A DNA stretch of 64,000 nt, taken from the NCBI RefSeq assembly GCF_000731095.1, contig NZ_JMTZ01000014.1, forward strand, positions 179,039 through 243,038, in the 5' to 3' direction. The notes under the pieces are model-generated. The model did no database searches. It had not been told where the DNA came from and saw nothing but the letters and a program-made list of their open reading frames with translations. Positions 55,765-64,000 of the stretch are shown piece after piece (within the stretch, counting starts at the first letter, position 1; every line of letters starts with the position of its first letter). The translations under genes were made by a program, and so were the position numbers. The DNA is from Lysobacter antibioticus (lineage in GTDB: Bacteria > Pseudomonadota > Gammaproteobacteria > Xanthomonadales > Xanthomonadaceae).

Positions 55765-56412
55765 ATGGCATCGATCTACGCTTTGAAAGGGCGCTTCCAG
55801 GCGCTGCTGCGGCCGCTGGTGCGCCGCCTGCATGCGCTGGGCGTCAGCGCGAACCAGGTCACCGTCGCGGCGGCCGTGGTCTCGCTCGCGGTTGCGGCCG
55901 CGGTCGGCTGGGGCGCCGTCGCGCGGCCCTGGCTGTTCGCGCTGTTGCCACTGTGGATGTTCCTGCGCATGGCGATGAACGCCATCGACGGCATGCTGGC
56001 GCGCGAGTTCGGCCAGCAGTCGCGCCTCGGCGCTTACCTCAACGAGCTGTGCGACGTGGTCTCCGACAGCGCCTTGTATCTGTCGCTGTTCGCGGTGCCG
56101 GGCCTCGCCGCGGCGCCGCTGTTCGTGTTCGTGCTGTTGGCCGCATTGACCGAGTACGCCGGCGTGCTCGGGTTGATGGTCGGCGCGCCGCGCCGCTACG
56201 ACGGGCCGATGGGCAAGAGCGATCGCGCCTTCGGCATCGGTCTGCTCGGCGTCCTGCTCGCCGGCGGCTGGATCGGCGCGGCGATTACGGAACTCGCGCT
56301 CGTCTTGATGGGTCTGATGTGCGTGTGGACCGTGGTGCGCCGGGTGCGCGCCGGTTTGCGGCATGATGCCGCGCAAGACAGTGTCGGCCAACGACAAGGA
56401 GAACAGCGATGA
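55765..56412 (+). CDS. CDP-alcohol phosphatidyltransferase-like membrane protein, copy 1
   Basis: A 215-residue enzyme with about six membrane helices. Such enzymes transfer phosphatidyl (or another phosphoalcohol) from a CDP-linked donor to an alcohol. The motif reads N-x2-DG-x2-AR-x8-G-x3-N-x3-D (from NAIDGMLAR to GAYLNELCDVVSD). Compared with the canonical D-x2-DG...G-x3-D-x3-D, the first and third Asp are Asn. It is the first gene of an operon in which every junction except one is a 4-nt overlap. An upstream in-frame ATG at 55723 is the alternative start. Confidence 0.85.
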   Translation: MASIYALKGRFQALLRPLVRRLHALGVSANQVTVAAAVVSLAVAAAVGWGAVARPWLFALLPLWMFLRMAMNAIDGMLAREFGQQSRLGAYLNELCDVVSDSALYLSLFAVPGLAAAPLFVFVLLAALTEYAGVLGLMVGAPRRYDGPMGKSDRAFGIGLLGVLLAGGWIGAAITELALVLMGLMCVWTVVRRVRAGLRHDAAQDSVGQRQGEQR

Positions 56413-58169
56413 GGGAACATCAGGAACGTCATTACGCGAGCTTCGACGACGCGCAGTTGTTCTATCGCCACTGGCCGGCGACGCAGGCCGCGGCGGGACA
56501 GCCGCGCCGCGCCGTCGTGCTGTTGCACCGCGGCCACGAACATTCCGGCCGGGTCGCGCACCTGGTCGGCGAGTTGAACCTCAACGACTGCGACTTTTTC
56601 GCCTGGGACGCGCGCGGCAACGGCCGCTCGCCCGGCGAACGCGGCGATGCGCCCGGTTTCGAGGCCCTGGTGCGCGACCTCGACCGCTTCATCGCCCACA
56701 TCGCCGAGGCCCACGGCATCGCCGTCGAACAGATCGCGCTGGTCGCGCAGAGCGTCGGCGCGGTGGTCGCGGCGACCTGGGTCCACGACTACGCACCGCG
56801 CCTGCGCGCGCTGGTGCTGGCCTCGCCGGCCTTCAAGGTCAAGCTGTACGTGCCGTTGGCACGGCCAGGTTTGAAGCTGATGCAAAAGCTGCGCGGCAAC
56901 TTCTTCGTCAACAGCTATGTGCAGCCGCAATGGCTGAGCCACGACCCCGAACGCATCGCCAGTTACCGCAACGACCCGCTGATCGCACGGCCGATCTCGG
57001 TGCGCGTGCTGCTGGGTCTGTACGAAGCCGCCGACCGCATCGTCGCCGACGCCCAGGCGATCACGGTGCCGACGCAGTTGCTGGTGTCGGGCGCCGACTT
57101 CGTCGTGCACCGCGGCCCGCAGGACCGTTTCTACGAACGCCTGGGTTCGGGCATCAAGGAACGCCACCTGTTGCCGGACTTCTATCACGACACCCTCGGC
57201 GAGAAAGGCCGGGCGGCGGCGGTGAACCGCATCCGCAGTTTCGTCCAGGCGCGTTTCGCCGAACCCTTGCGCCGCGCCGACCTGCTCGATGCGCATCGCC
57301 ATGGCCCGAGTTTCGAGGAATCGGAAAAGCTGTCCTGGCCGCCCGAGCGCTGGTCGCTGGCCGACTTGCGTTGGCGTTTCGTCCGTGCCGGCCTGCGCTT
57401 CGGCGGCAGGTTCTCCGAAGGCATCAAGCTCGGCATCGACACCGGTTTCGATTCCGGCAGCAGTCTGGACTACGTCTACCGCAACGAGGCGCGCGGCAGC
57501 GGGCCGCTCGGCCGCATGATCGATCGCAATTATCTGCAGGCGATCGGCTGGCGCGGTATCCGCGTGCGCCGCACCCATCTGCACGAGTTGTTGCGGATCG
57601 CCATGCGTCGCCTGCGCGCGGCCGGCCTGCCGGTCGATGCGGTCGATATCGCCGCCGGTCATGGCCGCTATGCGCTGGAAGCGTTGGCGGGCGGCGCCGA
57701 GCGCGCCGACTCGATCCGCCTGCGCGATTACAGCGAGCTCAACGTCGACAAGGGCCGCGCCCTGATCGACGAGCTCGGCGCCGGCGCGATCGCGCGCTTC
57801 GACCAGGGCGATGCCTTCGACCGCAACGCGTTGGCGGCCCTGGATCCGCGCCCGACCTTGGCGGTGGTGTCGGGGCTGTATGAATTGTTCCCCGACAACG
57901 AGCAAGTGCAGCGTTCGCTCGACGGCCTGGCCGCGGCGGTGCCGGTGGGAGGCTATCTGGTCTACACCGGCCAACCCTGGCACCCGCAGCTCGAATTCAT
58001 CGCCCGCGCCCTGACCAGCCACCGCGGCGGCGAAGCCTGGGTGATGCGGCGGCGCAGCCAGCAGGAGATGGACGACCTGGTCGCCGCAGCGGGCTTCCGC
58101 AAGATCGACCAGCGCATCGACGCCTGGGGCATCTTCACCGTATCGCTGGCGCAGCGGGTCGAGGCATGA
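56409..58169 (+). CDS. Bifunctional alpha/beta hydrolase - SAM methyltransferase
   Basis: A 586-residue fusion. Residues about 10-270 form a serine hydrolase of the monoglyceride-lipase type (HRGHEHSGRVAHLV, WDARGNGRSPGERG, nucleophile elbow VAQSVGA with Ser115, and DFYHDTLGE for the His). Residues about 370-586 form a Rossmann methyltransferase with DIAAGHGRYALEAL, LNVDKGRALIDELG and a DQGDAF motif. Lipid hydrolysis plus methylation could remodel a phospholipid head group or lysolipid. It starts inside the previous stop (ATGA). GDSGR-like secretion signals are absent, so the protein is cytosolic. Confidence 0.88.
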   Translation: MREHQERHYASFDDAQLFYRHWPATQAAAGQPRRAVVLLHRGHEHSGRVAHLVGELNLNDCDFFAWDARGNGRSPGERGDAPGFEALVRDLDRFIAHIAEAHGIAVEQIALVAQSVGAVVAATWVHDYAPRLRALVLASPAFKVKLYVPLARPGLKLMQKLRGNFFVNSYVQPQWLSHDPERIASYRNDPLIARPISVRVLLGLYEAADRIVADAQAITVPTQLLVSGADFVVHRGPQDRFYERLGSGIKERHLLPDFYHDTLGEKGRAAAVNRIRSFVQARFAEPLRRADLLDAHRHGPSFEESEKLSWPPERWSLADLRWRFVRAGLRFGGRFSEGIKLGIDTGFDSGSSLDYVYRNEARGSGPLGRMIDRNYLQAIGWRGIRVRRTHLHELLRIAMRRLRAAGLPVDAVDIAAGHGRYALEALAGGAERADSIRLRDYSELNVDKGRALIDELGAGAIARFDQGDAFDRNALAALDPRPTLAVVSGLYELFPDNEQVQRSLDGLAAAVPVGGYLVYTGQPWHPQLEFIARALTSHRGGEAWVMRRRSQQEMDDLVAAAGFRKIDQRIDAWGIFTVSLAQRVEA

Positions 58170-59542
58170 CCGCTGCGCCGGCGCGGCGCGGCTCACAGTC
58201 TGGGGCGCCAAAGCGGCGTCCGTGGGGCAGGGCGCTGCTGTGGTTGCTGTTGCTGGGGCCGCTGTTCTTCCTGAGCTACGGCTACGCCAATTCGGTGGCG
58301 GCCGCGCGCACCGACGTGCCGCACATCGTCTTCGCCTGGGAGCACGCGATTCCGTTCTGGGCGTGGACTATCGTGCCGTACTGGTCGATCGACCTGTTCT
58401 ACGGCATCTCGCTGTTCGTTTGCCGCGACCGCCGCGAGCTCGACAACCAGGCGCTGCGTCTGTTGACCGCGCAAGTGATCGCGGTCGGCTGCTTCCTGTT
58501 GCTGCCCCTGCGCTACACCTTCCAGCGCCCCGACAGCGACGGCGTGTTCGGCTGGTTGTTCGACGTGCTGCTGGGCTTCGACAAACCCTTCAACCAGGCG
58601 CCGTCGCTGCACATCGTGCTGCTGATCGTGTTGTGGGTGCGTTTCGCACGGCACTTGGGCGGGCCATGGCGCTGGCTGCTGCATCTGTGGTTCGCCCTGA
58701 TCGGCGTGTCGGTGCTGACCACCTTCCAGCATCACTTCATCGATATTCCGACCGGCCTGCTGGCCGGCTGGCTGTGTGTGTGGTTGTGGCCCGAGCGCGT
58801 CGCCGCACCCTGGCGCGGCGCGGCTCTGGCGCGCGATCTGCAGCGTTGGAAGTTGGCGGCGGCTTATTGCGCCGGTGCGGCGGTGCTCGCGTTCGCGGCG
58901 TGGTCGCTCGGTGGGGCGGCGTGGTGGCTGCTGTGGCCGGCCTGGTCGTTGGCGATGGTCGCCTTGAACTACGCCCTATTCGGCGCCGCGGGTTTCCAGA
59001 AACGCGACGACGGGCGTTTGAGCCTAGCCGCGCGCTGGCTGTACGCGCCCTACCTGCTAGGCGCCTGGATCAATTCGCGCTGGTGGACGCGACGCGCGCC
59101 GCAACCGGTGGCGGTGGCCGACGGCGTTTGGCTCGGCCGTGTGCCGGGCGCGGGCCAGCGTGGCGAATTCGCCGCACTCGTCGATTGCAGCGCCGAGCTG
59201 TCGCTGCCGGTGGGGCGCGAAGGCGATGCGGTGCGGCCGATGCTGGATCTGGTCGCGCCGACGCCGATGCAGTTGCGCGAGGTGGCGCAGGACATCGAGC
59301 GTGTGCGCGCACGCGGCAAGACCTTGGTCTGCTGTGCCCTGGGCTACTCGCGCAGCGCCGCGGCGATCGCCGCGTGGTTGCTGCTCAGCGGGCGAGCCGC
59401 CAACGTCGACGAAGCCATTGCGATCCTGCACAGGGCGCGGCCGGCGATCGTGCTCGGCGCGGCGCATCGGCGTGCGCTCCAGGCCATGCTTGGCGGCGCG
59501 GACGCTGCCGCAGCGGGGCTGCTGCGAGGACAAACGGTATGA
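58166..59542 (+). CDS. PAP2 phosphatase fused to dual-specificity phosphatase
   Basis: A 458-residue membrane protein. The N-terminal part (about 20-225) has six hydrophobic helices and the PAP2 motifs: FNQAPSLHIVLL with Ser and His, and HHFIDIPTG with the last His. The C-terminal part (about 305-445) is a tyrosine/dual-specificity phosphatase with the loop CCALGYSRSAAAI (CX5R). Two phosphatase chemistries in one chain suggest dephosphorylation of a phosphatidyl-alcohol-phosphate intermediate made by the CDP-alcohol transferases. It overlaps both neighbours by 4 nt. Confidence 0.9.
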   Translation: MTAAPARRGSQSGAPKRRPWGRALLWLLLLGPLFFLSYGYANSVAAARTDVPHIVFAWEHAIPFWAWTIVPYWSIDLFYGISLFVCRDRRELDNQALRLLTAQVIAVGCFLLLPLRYTFQRPDSDGVFGWLFDVLLGFDKPFNQAPSLHIVLLIVLWVRFARHLGGPWRWLLHLWFALIGVSVLTTFQHHFIDIPTGLLAGWLCVWLWPERVAAPWRGAALARDLQRWKLAAAYCAGAAVLAFAAWSLGGAAWWLLWPAWSLAMVALNYALFGAAGFQKRDDGRLSLAARWLYAPYLLGAWINSRWWTRRAPQPVAVADGVWLGRVPGAGQRGEFAALVDCSAELSLPVGREGDAVRPMLDLVAPTPMQLREVAQDIERVRARGKTLVCCALGYSRSAAAIAAWLLLSGRAANVDEAIAILHRARPAIVLGAAHRRALQAMLGGADAAAAGLLRGQTV

Positions 59543-59988
59543 CGAGTCCCGTCGCGACGTCGTTCGACCTGCGCGCCATGGCGGCCCTGCTGGCGCAGGG
59601 GAGGCAACTGCACGCGCTGTCGCTGCTGTTGCTGGCGGCGGCGTTGCTCCTGGCGGCGCTGCCCGCGGTGGCCGTGGCGACGGCTACGCTGGGCGCGTTG
59701 CCGCTCGCGCTCAGCCTCGTCGCCGGCTTGCTGCAGTGCTATTACGCGCTGCGGGTGGATTTCGACGCGCGCCTGTTCCAGGCCGCTTCCGAAGACGAGG
59801 ACAGTGTGCGCGCCGCACAACGGCTCGACGCGAGTCTGCTGGCACTGGGTTTGCTCAAGCCCGGTCGCGAAGGCCGCGACTGGCCGGCGCGTTGGCGCGG
59901 TGCGCGTGGTCTGATGATGCGCCAGGCGATCGCCCTGTCGGTGCAGACGGCGGCCCTGGTGTGGGCGTATGGACGAGTGTGGGCATGA
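59539..59988 (+). CDS. Small membrane protein of the lipid operon
   Basis: 149 residues; two long hydrophobic segments near 25-75 (LSLLLLAAALLLAALPAVAV and TLGALPLALSLVAGLLQ), an amphipathic middle (ALRVDFDARLFQAASEDEDS), and a C-terminal helix. No family recognised. It is ATGA-coupled to the genes on both sides, so it is part of the pathway, perhaps as a scaffold. Confidence 0.75.
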   Translation: MTSPVATSFDLRAMAALLAQGRQLHALSLLLLAAALLLAALPAVAVATATLGALPLALSLVAGLLQCYYALRVDFDARLFQAASEDEDSVRAAQRLDASLLALGLLKPGREGRDWPARWRGARGLMMRQAIALSVQTAALVWAYGRVWA

Positions 59989-61448
59989 ACGGAGTTCCCT
60001 TGGATGACCACGATATCTGGACGCCGCAACGGCAGGCGTTGTGGCAGCGTCTCAGCGATTACCGCTTCGGCGGCGATCGGCCCGAGGCGTTCGTCGACCG
60101 CGTCGCGCACGCCTGCCAGTCGACCCGCGAAACCGCGCAGGCGGCGATCGAGGAGTATCGGCGTTTCTGTTTTCTCGCCGTCGGCGCCGGCCATGCGGTC
60201 ACCCCGAGCGAGATCGTCGATCGGGTCTGGCATACGCATATGACCGACACCCGCGACTACTGGCTGAAGTTCTGCCCCGAGGCGCTCGAACAGCCGCTGC
60301 ATCATTCGCCCTCGCTCGGCGGGCTGGCGGAAGACGAGCGCCATCGCCGCCAATACTTCGCCACTGTCGACAGCTACCGGCGTTACTTCGGCGATCCGCC
60401 GACGCGGTTCTGGGCCGGCGAGCCGCAGCCGGCGCGCCTGACGGCGGACGAATCGGTGTGGTTGCCGCTGACCGAGGTCAACTCGCCCTGGTTGTTCGAG
60501 CCGAAGGGGCTGGGCCGGTGGTTCTGGGGCTGGAGCGGGCTGTTGGCCGCGGTCTTTCTGCTTGGCGGCGCCGGGAACGGCAGCTTCGATCCGCTGGAGT
60601 GGCGCGGCGGTTGGTTCCTGACCCTGTATTTCGCCGTGATCGGTTGGACGTATACGGCCGGCAACGCGGTGCAGCGCTTCATGCGCGGCCGCGACGGCCC
60701 GAGTGCGCAAACGCCGGCCGATTCGATCGAACTCGGCTTCCTGGCCGGCGGCGCCGAGCGCGCCGCCGATGTGGCGTTGGTCGAATTGCTCACCCGCGAT
60801 GCGATCAGGCTGGACTATCCGGGCGCGGCGGAAAGAGTCGCTTCGTCGCGTTCGCCGGTGTGGCTGCGCGCCAGTGCCGGCGCAGCCGGTGTGCCGTCGC
60901 GATTGCTGGGGCTGGCGAAGATCGTGCAGCGCACCCAGCAGCTCGCCGAGGCGCTGCCGGCGCTGCAGGCGCACTACGCGCGCCTGGCCGAACCGATGCG
61001 AAGCAAGGGCTGGTGGCTCAGCGCGGGACAGCGTTGGCGCGGGCGCCTGGCCGCGGCGCTGCCGATGTACGCCGTCGTGGTTCTCGGCGTGACCAAGATA
61101 TCGATCGGCGAAGCCCGCGGGCGGCCGGTCGGGTTCCTGGTGGTGCTGACCGCCCTGGCCGGATTGATGGTGCTGGTGCAGCTGTGCACGGCGCAGCGCC
61201 GCACTCGCGCCGGCGACCGGGCGCTGCTGGACGCGACGATCAAGACGCGCCGTTCCGACGATCTGGCCGAGCGCGTCGCGCTGGCCGGGACGATGGCGTT
61301 GGTCGGTACGCCCTTGGCCGAATACCACACCTTGCGCACGCCGGTGTCGAGTTCCAGCGACTCGAGCAGCAGTTCCAGCGGTTGCGGCAGCGGCGGCGAC
61401 AGCGGCGGCGGCAGCGGTTGCGGCGGTTGCGGCGGTGGTGGCGATTGA
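59985..61448 (+). CDS. GRDP-like / TIGR04222-type membrane protein with Cys/Gly/Ser tail
   Basis: A 487-residue protein. Its N-terminal about 130 residues resemble plant-type glycine-rich-domain proteins (EYRRFCFLAVGAGHAVTPSE and VDRVWHTHMTDTRDYWLKFC). The middle and end have four membrane segments (about 188-205, 212-232, 358-375, 385-402) and the loop pattern of TIGR04222 proteins. The last 35 residues are almost only Ser, Gly, Cys and Asp, like the low-complexity tails of that family. Function unknown. It starts at the previous stop (ATGA). Confidence 0.8.
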   Translation: MNGVPLDDHDIWTPQRQALWQRLSDYRFGGDRPEAFVDRVAHACQSTRETAQAAIEEYRRFCFLAVGAGHAVTPSEIVDRVWHTHMTDTRDYWLKFCPEALEQPLHHSPSLGGLAEDERHRRQYFATVDSYRRYFGDPPTRFWAGEPQPARLTADESVWLPLTEVNSPWLFEPKGLGRWFWGWSGLLAAVFLLGGAGNGSFDPLEWRGGWFLTLYFAVIGWTYTAGNAVQRFMRGRDGPSAQTPADSIELGFLAGGAERAADVALVELLTRDAIRLDYPGAAERVASSRSPVWLRASAGAAGVPSRLLGLAKIVQRTQQLAEALPALQAHYARLAEPMRSKGWWLSAGQRWRGRLAAALPMYAVVVLGVTKISIGEARGRPVGFLVVLTALAGLMVLVQLCTAQRRTRAGDRALLDATIKTRRSDDLAERVALAGTMALVGTPLAEYHTLRTPVSSSSDSSSSSSGCGSGGDSGGGSGCGGCGGGGD

Positions 61449-61461
61449 ACGGAGTACAGCG

Positions 61462-62187
61462 ATGACGACACGACCCGATCCCGACCGGCCAGGCTCCGAC
61501 CGGCCCGGCTTCGATCGAGACCAACCCGAACCGGCAACCAACGAACCGGTGCCGTTGCAGCGCCGGGACTGGCGCCTGGCCTTGGCCGCGCGCTTGCGCG
61601 CACACGGCGCCACGCCCAACGGTATTTCCCTGTTCGCCATCGGCTTGTCGGCGCTGGCGGGGCTTTCGTTCTTCTTCGCCTTGCGCGACCCACCGCATTA
61701 CGGCGCGGTCTTGTTGCTGTTCGCGGCGCTGTGCCTGGTCGGGCGCTTGCTGTGCAACCGGCTCGACGGGTTGCTGGCGCGTCGCGGCGGCATGGTCGGC
61801 AAGGCCGGCGAGATCTATAGCGACGCGCCGGACCGGCTCGCCGATGCGCTGGTGTTCCTTGGCGTGGGTTATGGCCTGACGCCGTGGCTGGCGTGGGCCT
61901 CGGACCTTGGCTGGGCGGCGTCGCTGCTCGCGGTCGGCACCGCCTACGTGCGTGTGCTCGGCATGGCCTGCGGCCTGCGCGAACACGACGAGGGCCCGAT
62001 GCCGCGGCGCACGCGCATGATCGCTACCGCCGTCGCCGCCGTGCTCGCGGCGATCGGCCTGGCCCTGGGGCATGCCGTGGTGGTCGCGTGGAGTTTGCTG
62101 GCGGCCCTGGCCGCGGTGATCGTCGGCGCCGTTTGGACCATCGCCCAGCGTCTGCGCGCGATCGTGCGCGAGCTGGAGGCGCGATGA
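61462..62187 (+). CDS. CDP-alcohol phosphatidyltransferase-like membrane protein, copy 2
   Basis: 241 residues with a disordered Pro/Asp-rich N-terminus (about 1-30) and six hydrophobic segments. The motif is N-x2-DG-x2-AR-x8-G-x3-S-x3-D (NRLDGLLAR to GEIYSDAPD). Its first and third Asp are replaced, as in copy 1, here by Asn and Ser. GGAG lies 8 nt upstream, and a 13-nt gap separates it from the previous gene, the only non-overlapping junction of the operon. Confidence 0.85.
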   Translation: MTTRPDPDRPGSDRPGFDRDQPEPATNEPVPLQRRDWRLALAARLRAHGATPNGISLFAIGLSALAGLSFFFALRDPPHYGAVLLLFAALCLVGRLLCNRLDGLLARRGGMVGKAGEIYSDAPDRLADALVFLGVGYGLTPWLAWASDLGWAASLLAVGTAYVRVLGMACGLREHDEGPMPRRTRMIATAVAAVLAAIGLALGHAVVVAWSLLAALAAVIVGAVWTIAQRLRAIVRELEAR

Positions 62188-62837
62188 TTTCGCAGTGGCT
62201 GGCCAGCGGTTTCAGCGGCGCGATCCGCCTGCTGACTGGCGCACGCGCGCTGTGGCGATGCGCGCCCTCGTCCGATCATCGGGTCTATTACGGCAACCAC
62301 GTCAGTCACGGCGATTTCGTGATGATCTGGTCGGCGCTGCCGCCGGCCTTGCGGCGCGAAGTGCGGCCGGTGGCCGGCGCCGACTACTGGCAGCGCGATG
62401 CGCTGCGCCGCTATCTGATCCGCGAAGTCTTCAACGGCGTGCTGATCGAGCGCGACCCGGCGCAGCGCAAGCAGGATGCCATCGAGACCTTGTGCGAGGC
62501 GGTCGACGAGGGCTGTTCTTTGATCCTGTTTCCCGAAGGCACGCGCAACCAGAGCGACGAGCCGCTGTTGCCGTTCAAGAGCGGCCTGTATCACCTCGCG
62601 CACCGGCGGCCGGAACTCGAATTCGTGCCGGTATGGATCGACAACCTGGCGCGGGTGATGCCCAAGGGCAAGCTGCTGCCCTTGCCGTTGCTGTGCACGG
62701 CGACCTTCGGCGATACCTTGCGGCTGGGGCCGGACGAGAACAAGCAGCAGTTCCTCGAACGCGCGCGCAATGCCTTGCTGGCGCTGTCGGACCATGCCCA
62801 TGCGCACGACCACGGCAGCCGGGGAGTCGGCGCATGA
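62184..62837 (+). CDS. PlsC-type 1-acyl-glycerol-3-phosphate acyltransferase
   Basis: A 217-residue peripheral membrane acyltransferase with NHVSHGDFVMI (HxxxxD) and LFPEGTRNQSD motifs, a PlsC-like spacing between them, and a C-terminal His-rich end. It transfers an acyl chain to a lysophosphatidic acid or similar acceptor. It is coupled by ATGA overlaps to the CDP-alcohol transferase and CdsA genes. Confidence 0.93.
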   Translation: MISQWLASGFSGAIRLLTGARALWRCAPSSDHRVYYGNHVSHGDFVMIWSALPPALRREVRPVAGADYWQRDALRRYLIREVFNGVLIERDPAQRKQDAIETLCEAVDEGCSLILFPEGTRNQSDEPLLPFKSGLYHLAHRRPELEFVPVWIDNLARVMPKGKLLPLPLLCTATFGDTLRLGPDENKQQFLERARNALLALSDHAHAHDHGSRGVGA

Positions 62838-63784
62838 TCGATATGCTGCGCGGCCTGCCGCATTCGCTGTTGCTGTTCATCGGCGTGGCGGGGGTGTTGC
62901 TGATCGCGACCGCGATCGCCGAATACCTACGTTGGCGCACGCGCGAGCGGCCGAGTGCGGTGATCGCCAACCTGGTGGCGCGCATCCGCGCCTGGTGGGT
63001 GATGGCGCTGGTGGTCGGGCTGGCGTTCGTGGTCGGCCGGGTCGGCATGATCGTGTTGTTCGCGTTGGTGTCCTTGTTCGCCTTGCGCGAATTCATCACC
63101 CTGACTCCGACCCGGCGCAGCGATTACTACGCCTTGTTGGCCGCGTTCTATCTCGCGTTGCCGCTGCAGTATTGGCTGGTCTACACCGACTGGTACGGCC
63201 TGTACACCTTGCTGATTCCGGTTTACGCGTTTTTGCTGTTGCCGATACTGGCGACGGTCGGCGGCGACACCACGCGTTATCTGGAGCGCACGGCGAAGGT
63301 GCAGTGGGGCTTGATGATCTGCGTGTTCTGCATCTCGCACGTGCCGGCGTTGATCAATCTGCGCATCCCCGGTTACGAAGGGCGCAACTTGTTGTTGATC
63401 GCGTTCCTGGTGATCGTGGTGCAGTCCTCGGACGTGCTGCAATACGTCTGGGGCAAGCTGTGCGGCAAGCGTCTGATCGCGCCGAAACTGTCGCCGTCGA
63501 AAACCGTCGAGGGCTTCGTCGGCGGTGTCGCCTCGGCGACCGCGCTCGGTGCGGCATTGTGGTGGATCACCCCGTTCACGCCCTGGCAGGCGGCAGCCTT
63601 GGCTTTGGTCATCAACCTGATGGGTTTCTACGGCGGCCTGGTGATGTCGGCGATCAAGCGCGATCGCGGCATCAAAGACTGGGGCCACATGATCGAAGGC
63701 CACGGCGGCGTCCTCGATCGCCTCGATTCGGTCTGCTTCGCCGCCCCCGTCTTCTTCCATCTGATCAGATATTGGTGGGTGTGA
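62834..63784 (+). CDS. Phosphatidate cytidylyltransferase (CdsA-type)
   Basis: Makes CDP-diacylglycerol from phosphatidate and CTP, the donor for the CDP-alcohol transferases in the same operon. 316 residues with seven or eight membrane helices and the CdsA signature: SPSKTVEGFVGG, then KRDRGIKDWG and EGHGGVLDRLDS. It is the last gene of the operon. A housekeeping cdsA is probably elsewhere, making this a dedicated copy (inference). Confidence 0.93.
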   Translation: MIDMLRGLPHSLLLFIGVAGVLLIATAIAEYLRWRTRERPSAVIANLVARIRAWWVMALVVGLAFVVGRVGMIVLFALVSLFALREFITLTPTRRSDYYALLAAFYLALPLQYWLVYTDWYGLYTLLIPVYAFLLLPILATVGGDTTRYLERTAKVQWGLMICVFCISHVPALINLRIPGYEGRNLLLIAFLVIVVQSSDVLQYVWGKLCGKRLIAPKLSPSKTVEGFVGGVASATALGAALWWITPFTPWQAAALALVINLMGFYGGLVMSAIKRDRGIKDWGHMIEGHGGVLDRLDSVCFAAPVFFHLIRYWWV

Positions 63785-63823
63785 CCGGACCGCTCAGCGC
63801 GCACTGCGCGCTGGTCCGGTCAC
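63781..63823 (+). terminator. Hairpin at the end of the lipid operon
   Basis: GTGACCGGACC...GGTCCGGTCAC, 11 bp, extended by CAGCGCGCA/TGCGCGCTG with a 3-base bulge. It starts at the cdsA stop. It has no U-tract, so termination would be Rho-assisted. Confidence 0.5.
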
Positions 63824-63946
63824 ACGCCCGGCCAAGGATGGCCGGGCCGGGCATCACGAAGCCCGCGCAAGTCTTGCCAGGGACGGCAGCGAGTACAAGA
63901 AGAAGCGCCGTACACATGCAATGCGCGCTGGTCCGGTCACACGCCC
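63805..63946. repeat. 25-bp direct repeat at the right edge
   Basis: TGCGCGCTGGTCCGGTCACA + CGCCC occurs at 63805-63829 and again at 63922-63946, 117 bases apart. Confidence 0.75.
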
Positions 63947-64000
63947 AACCGCAGCGACGTACGTAAGCGTCGTAGCCGAAGGCCAGACAATCGGAAGCCC

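Overview
The window looks like a chromosome segment of a Lysobacter-type xanthomonad. The GC content and codon use are high throughout. It encodes an alpha-lytic-protease homologue whose mature domain has exactly the classical 198-residue length. Housekeeping genes (glmS, purD, purH, bioD, queD, rppH, bfr, erpA, nudC, ampE-like) look xanthomonad in type, and GTAG-type REP elements occur in spacers. This is inferred from reading the sequence; no database search was possible.

Layout. 1-3.1 kb: a divergent pair, a partial HlyD-type efflux adaptor (-) and glmS (+), with an 18-bp perfect palindrome between them. 3.4-6.2 kb: a class-III aminotransferase facing a fusion of a heme-oxygenase-like diiron oxidase and a VOC domain, separated by a long perfect hairpin. 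6.95-8.1 kb: alpha-lytic-type protease. 8.5-22.9 kb: the most unusual region, a codirectional block of seven genes without recognisable function. At least six share an N-terminal module, four also carry tandem beta-rich repeats, and one contains an OmpA-like domain between low-complexity linkers. 23-25.2 kb: BtuB-type receptor under a cobalamin riboswitch. 25.3-31.1 kb: TfoX-C protein, free-Met-R-sulfoxide reductase, bioD, phasin, queD, tRNA-Met, rppH, bfd/bfr and a DUF4126-like membrane protein. 31.1-35.8 kb: a bactofilin between two paralogous membrane-anchored coiled-coil proteins, then erpA, nudC and ampE-like. 36.2-40.8 kb: an ECF sigma factor / FecR / STN-TonB receptor signalling cassette. 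40.9-51.1 kb: small membrane proteins, an MFS-acyltransferase fusion, two secreted hydrolases separated by hairpin repeats, an MscS-like channel, a MazG-like remnant and a Rox-like flavin monooxygenase. 51.4-55.3 kb: purD and purH with REP elements. 55.8-63.8 kb: a tightly overlapping eight-gene operon for membrane-lipid head-group chemistry.

How the genes work together. The 55.8-63.8 kb operon contains a CDP-DAG synthase, an acyltransferase, two CDP-alcohol phosphotransferases with the same unusual active-site substitutions, and a PAP2/dual-specificity phosphatase fusion, so it reads as a self-contained side pathway for a non-standard phospholipid. The 8.5-22.9 kb block reads as a set of co-produced structural or adhesive proteins: gene overlaps, shared modules and no signal peptides suggest components of one assembly. 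The HDO-VOC fusion and its aminotransferase neighbour could form a small amino-acid-tailoring pathway.
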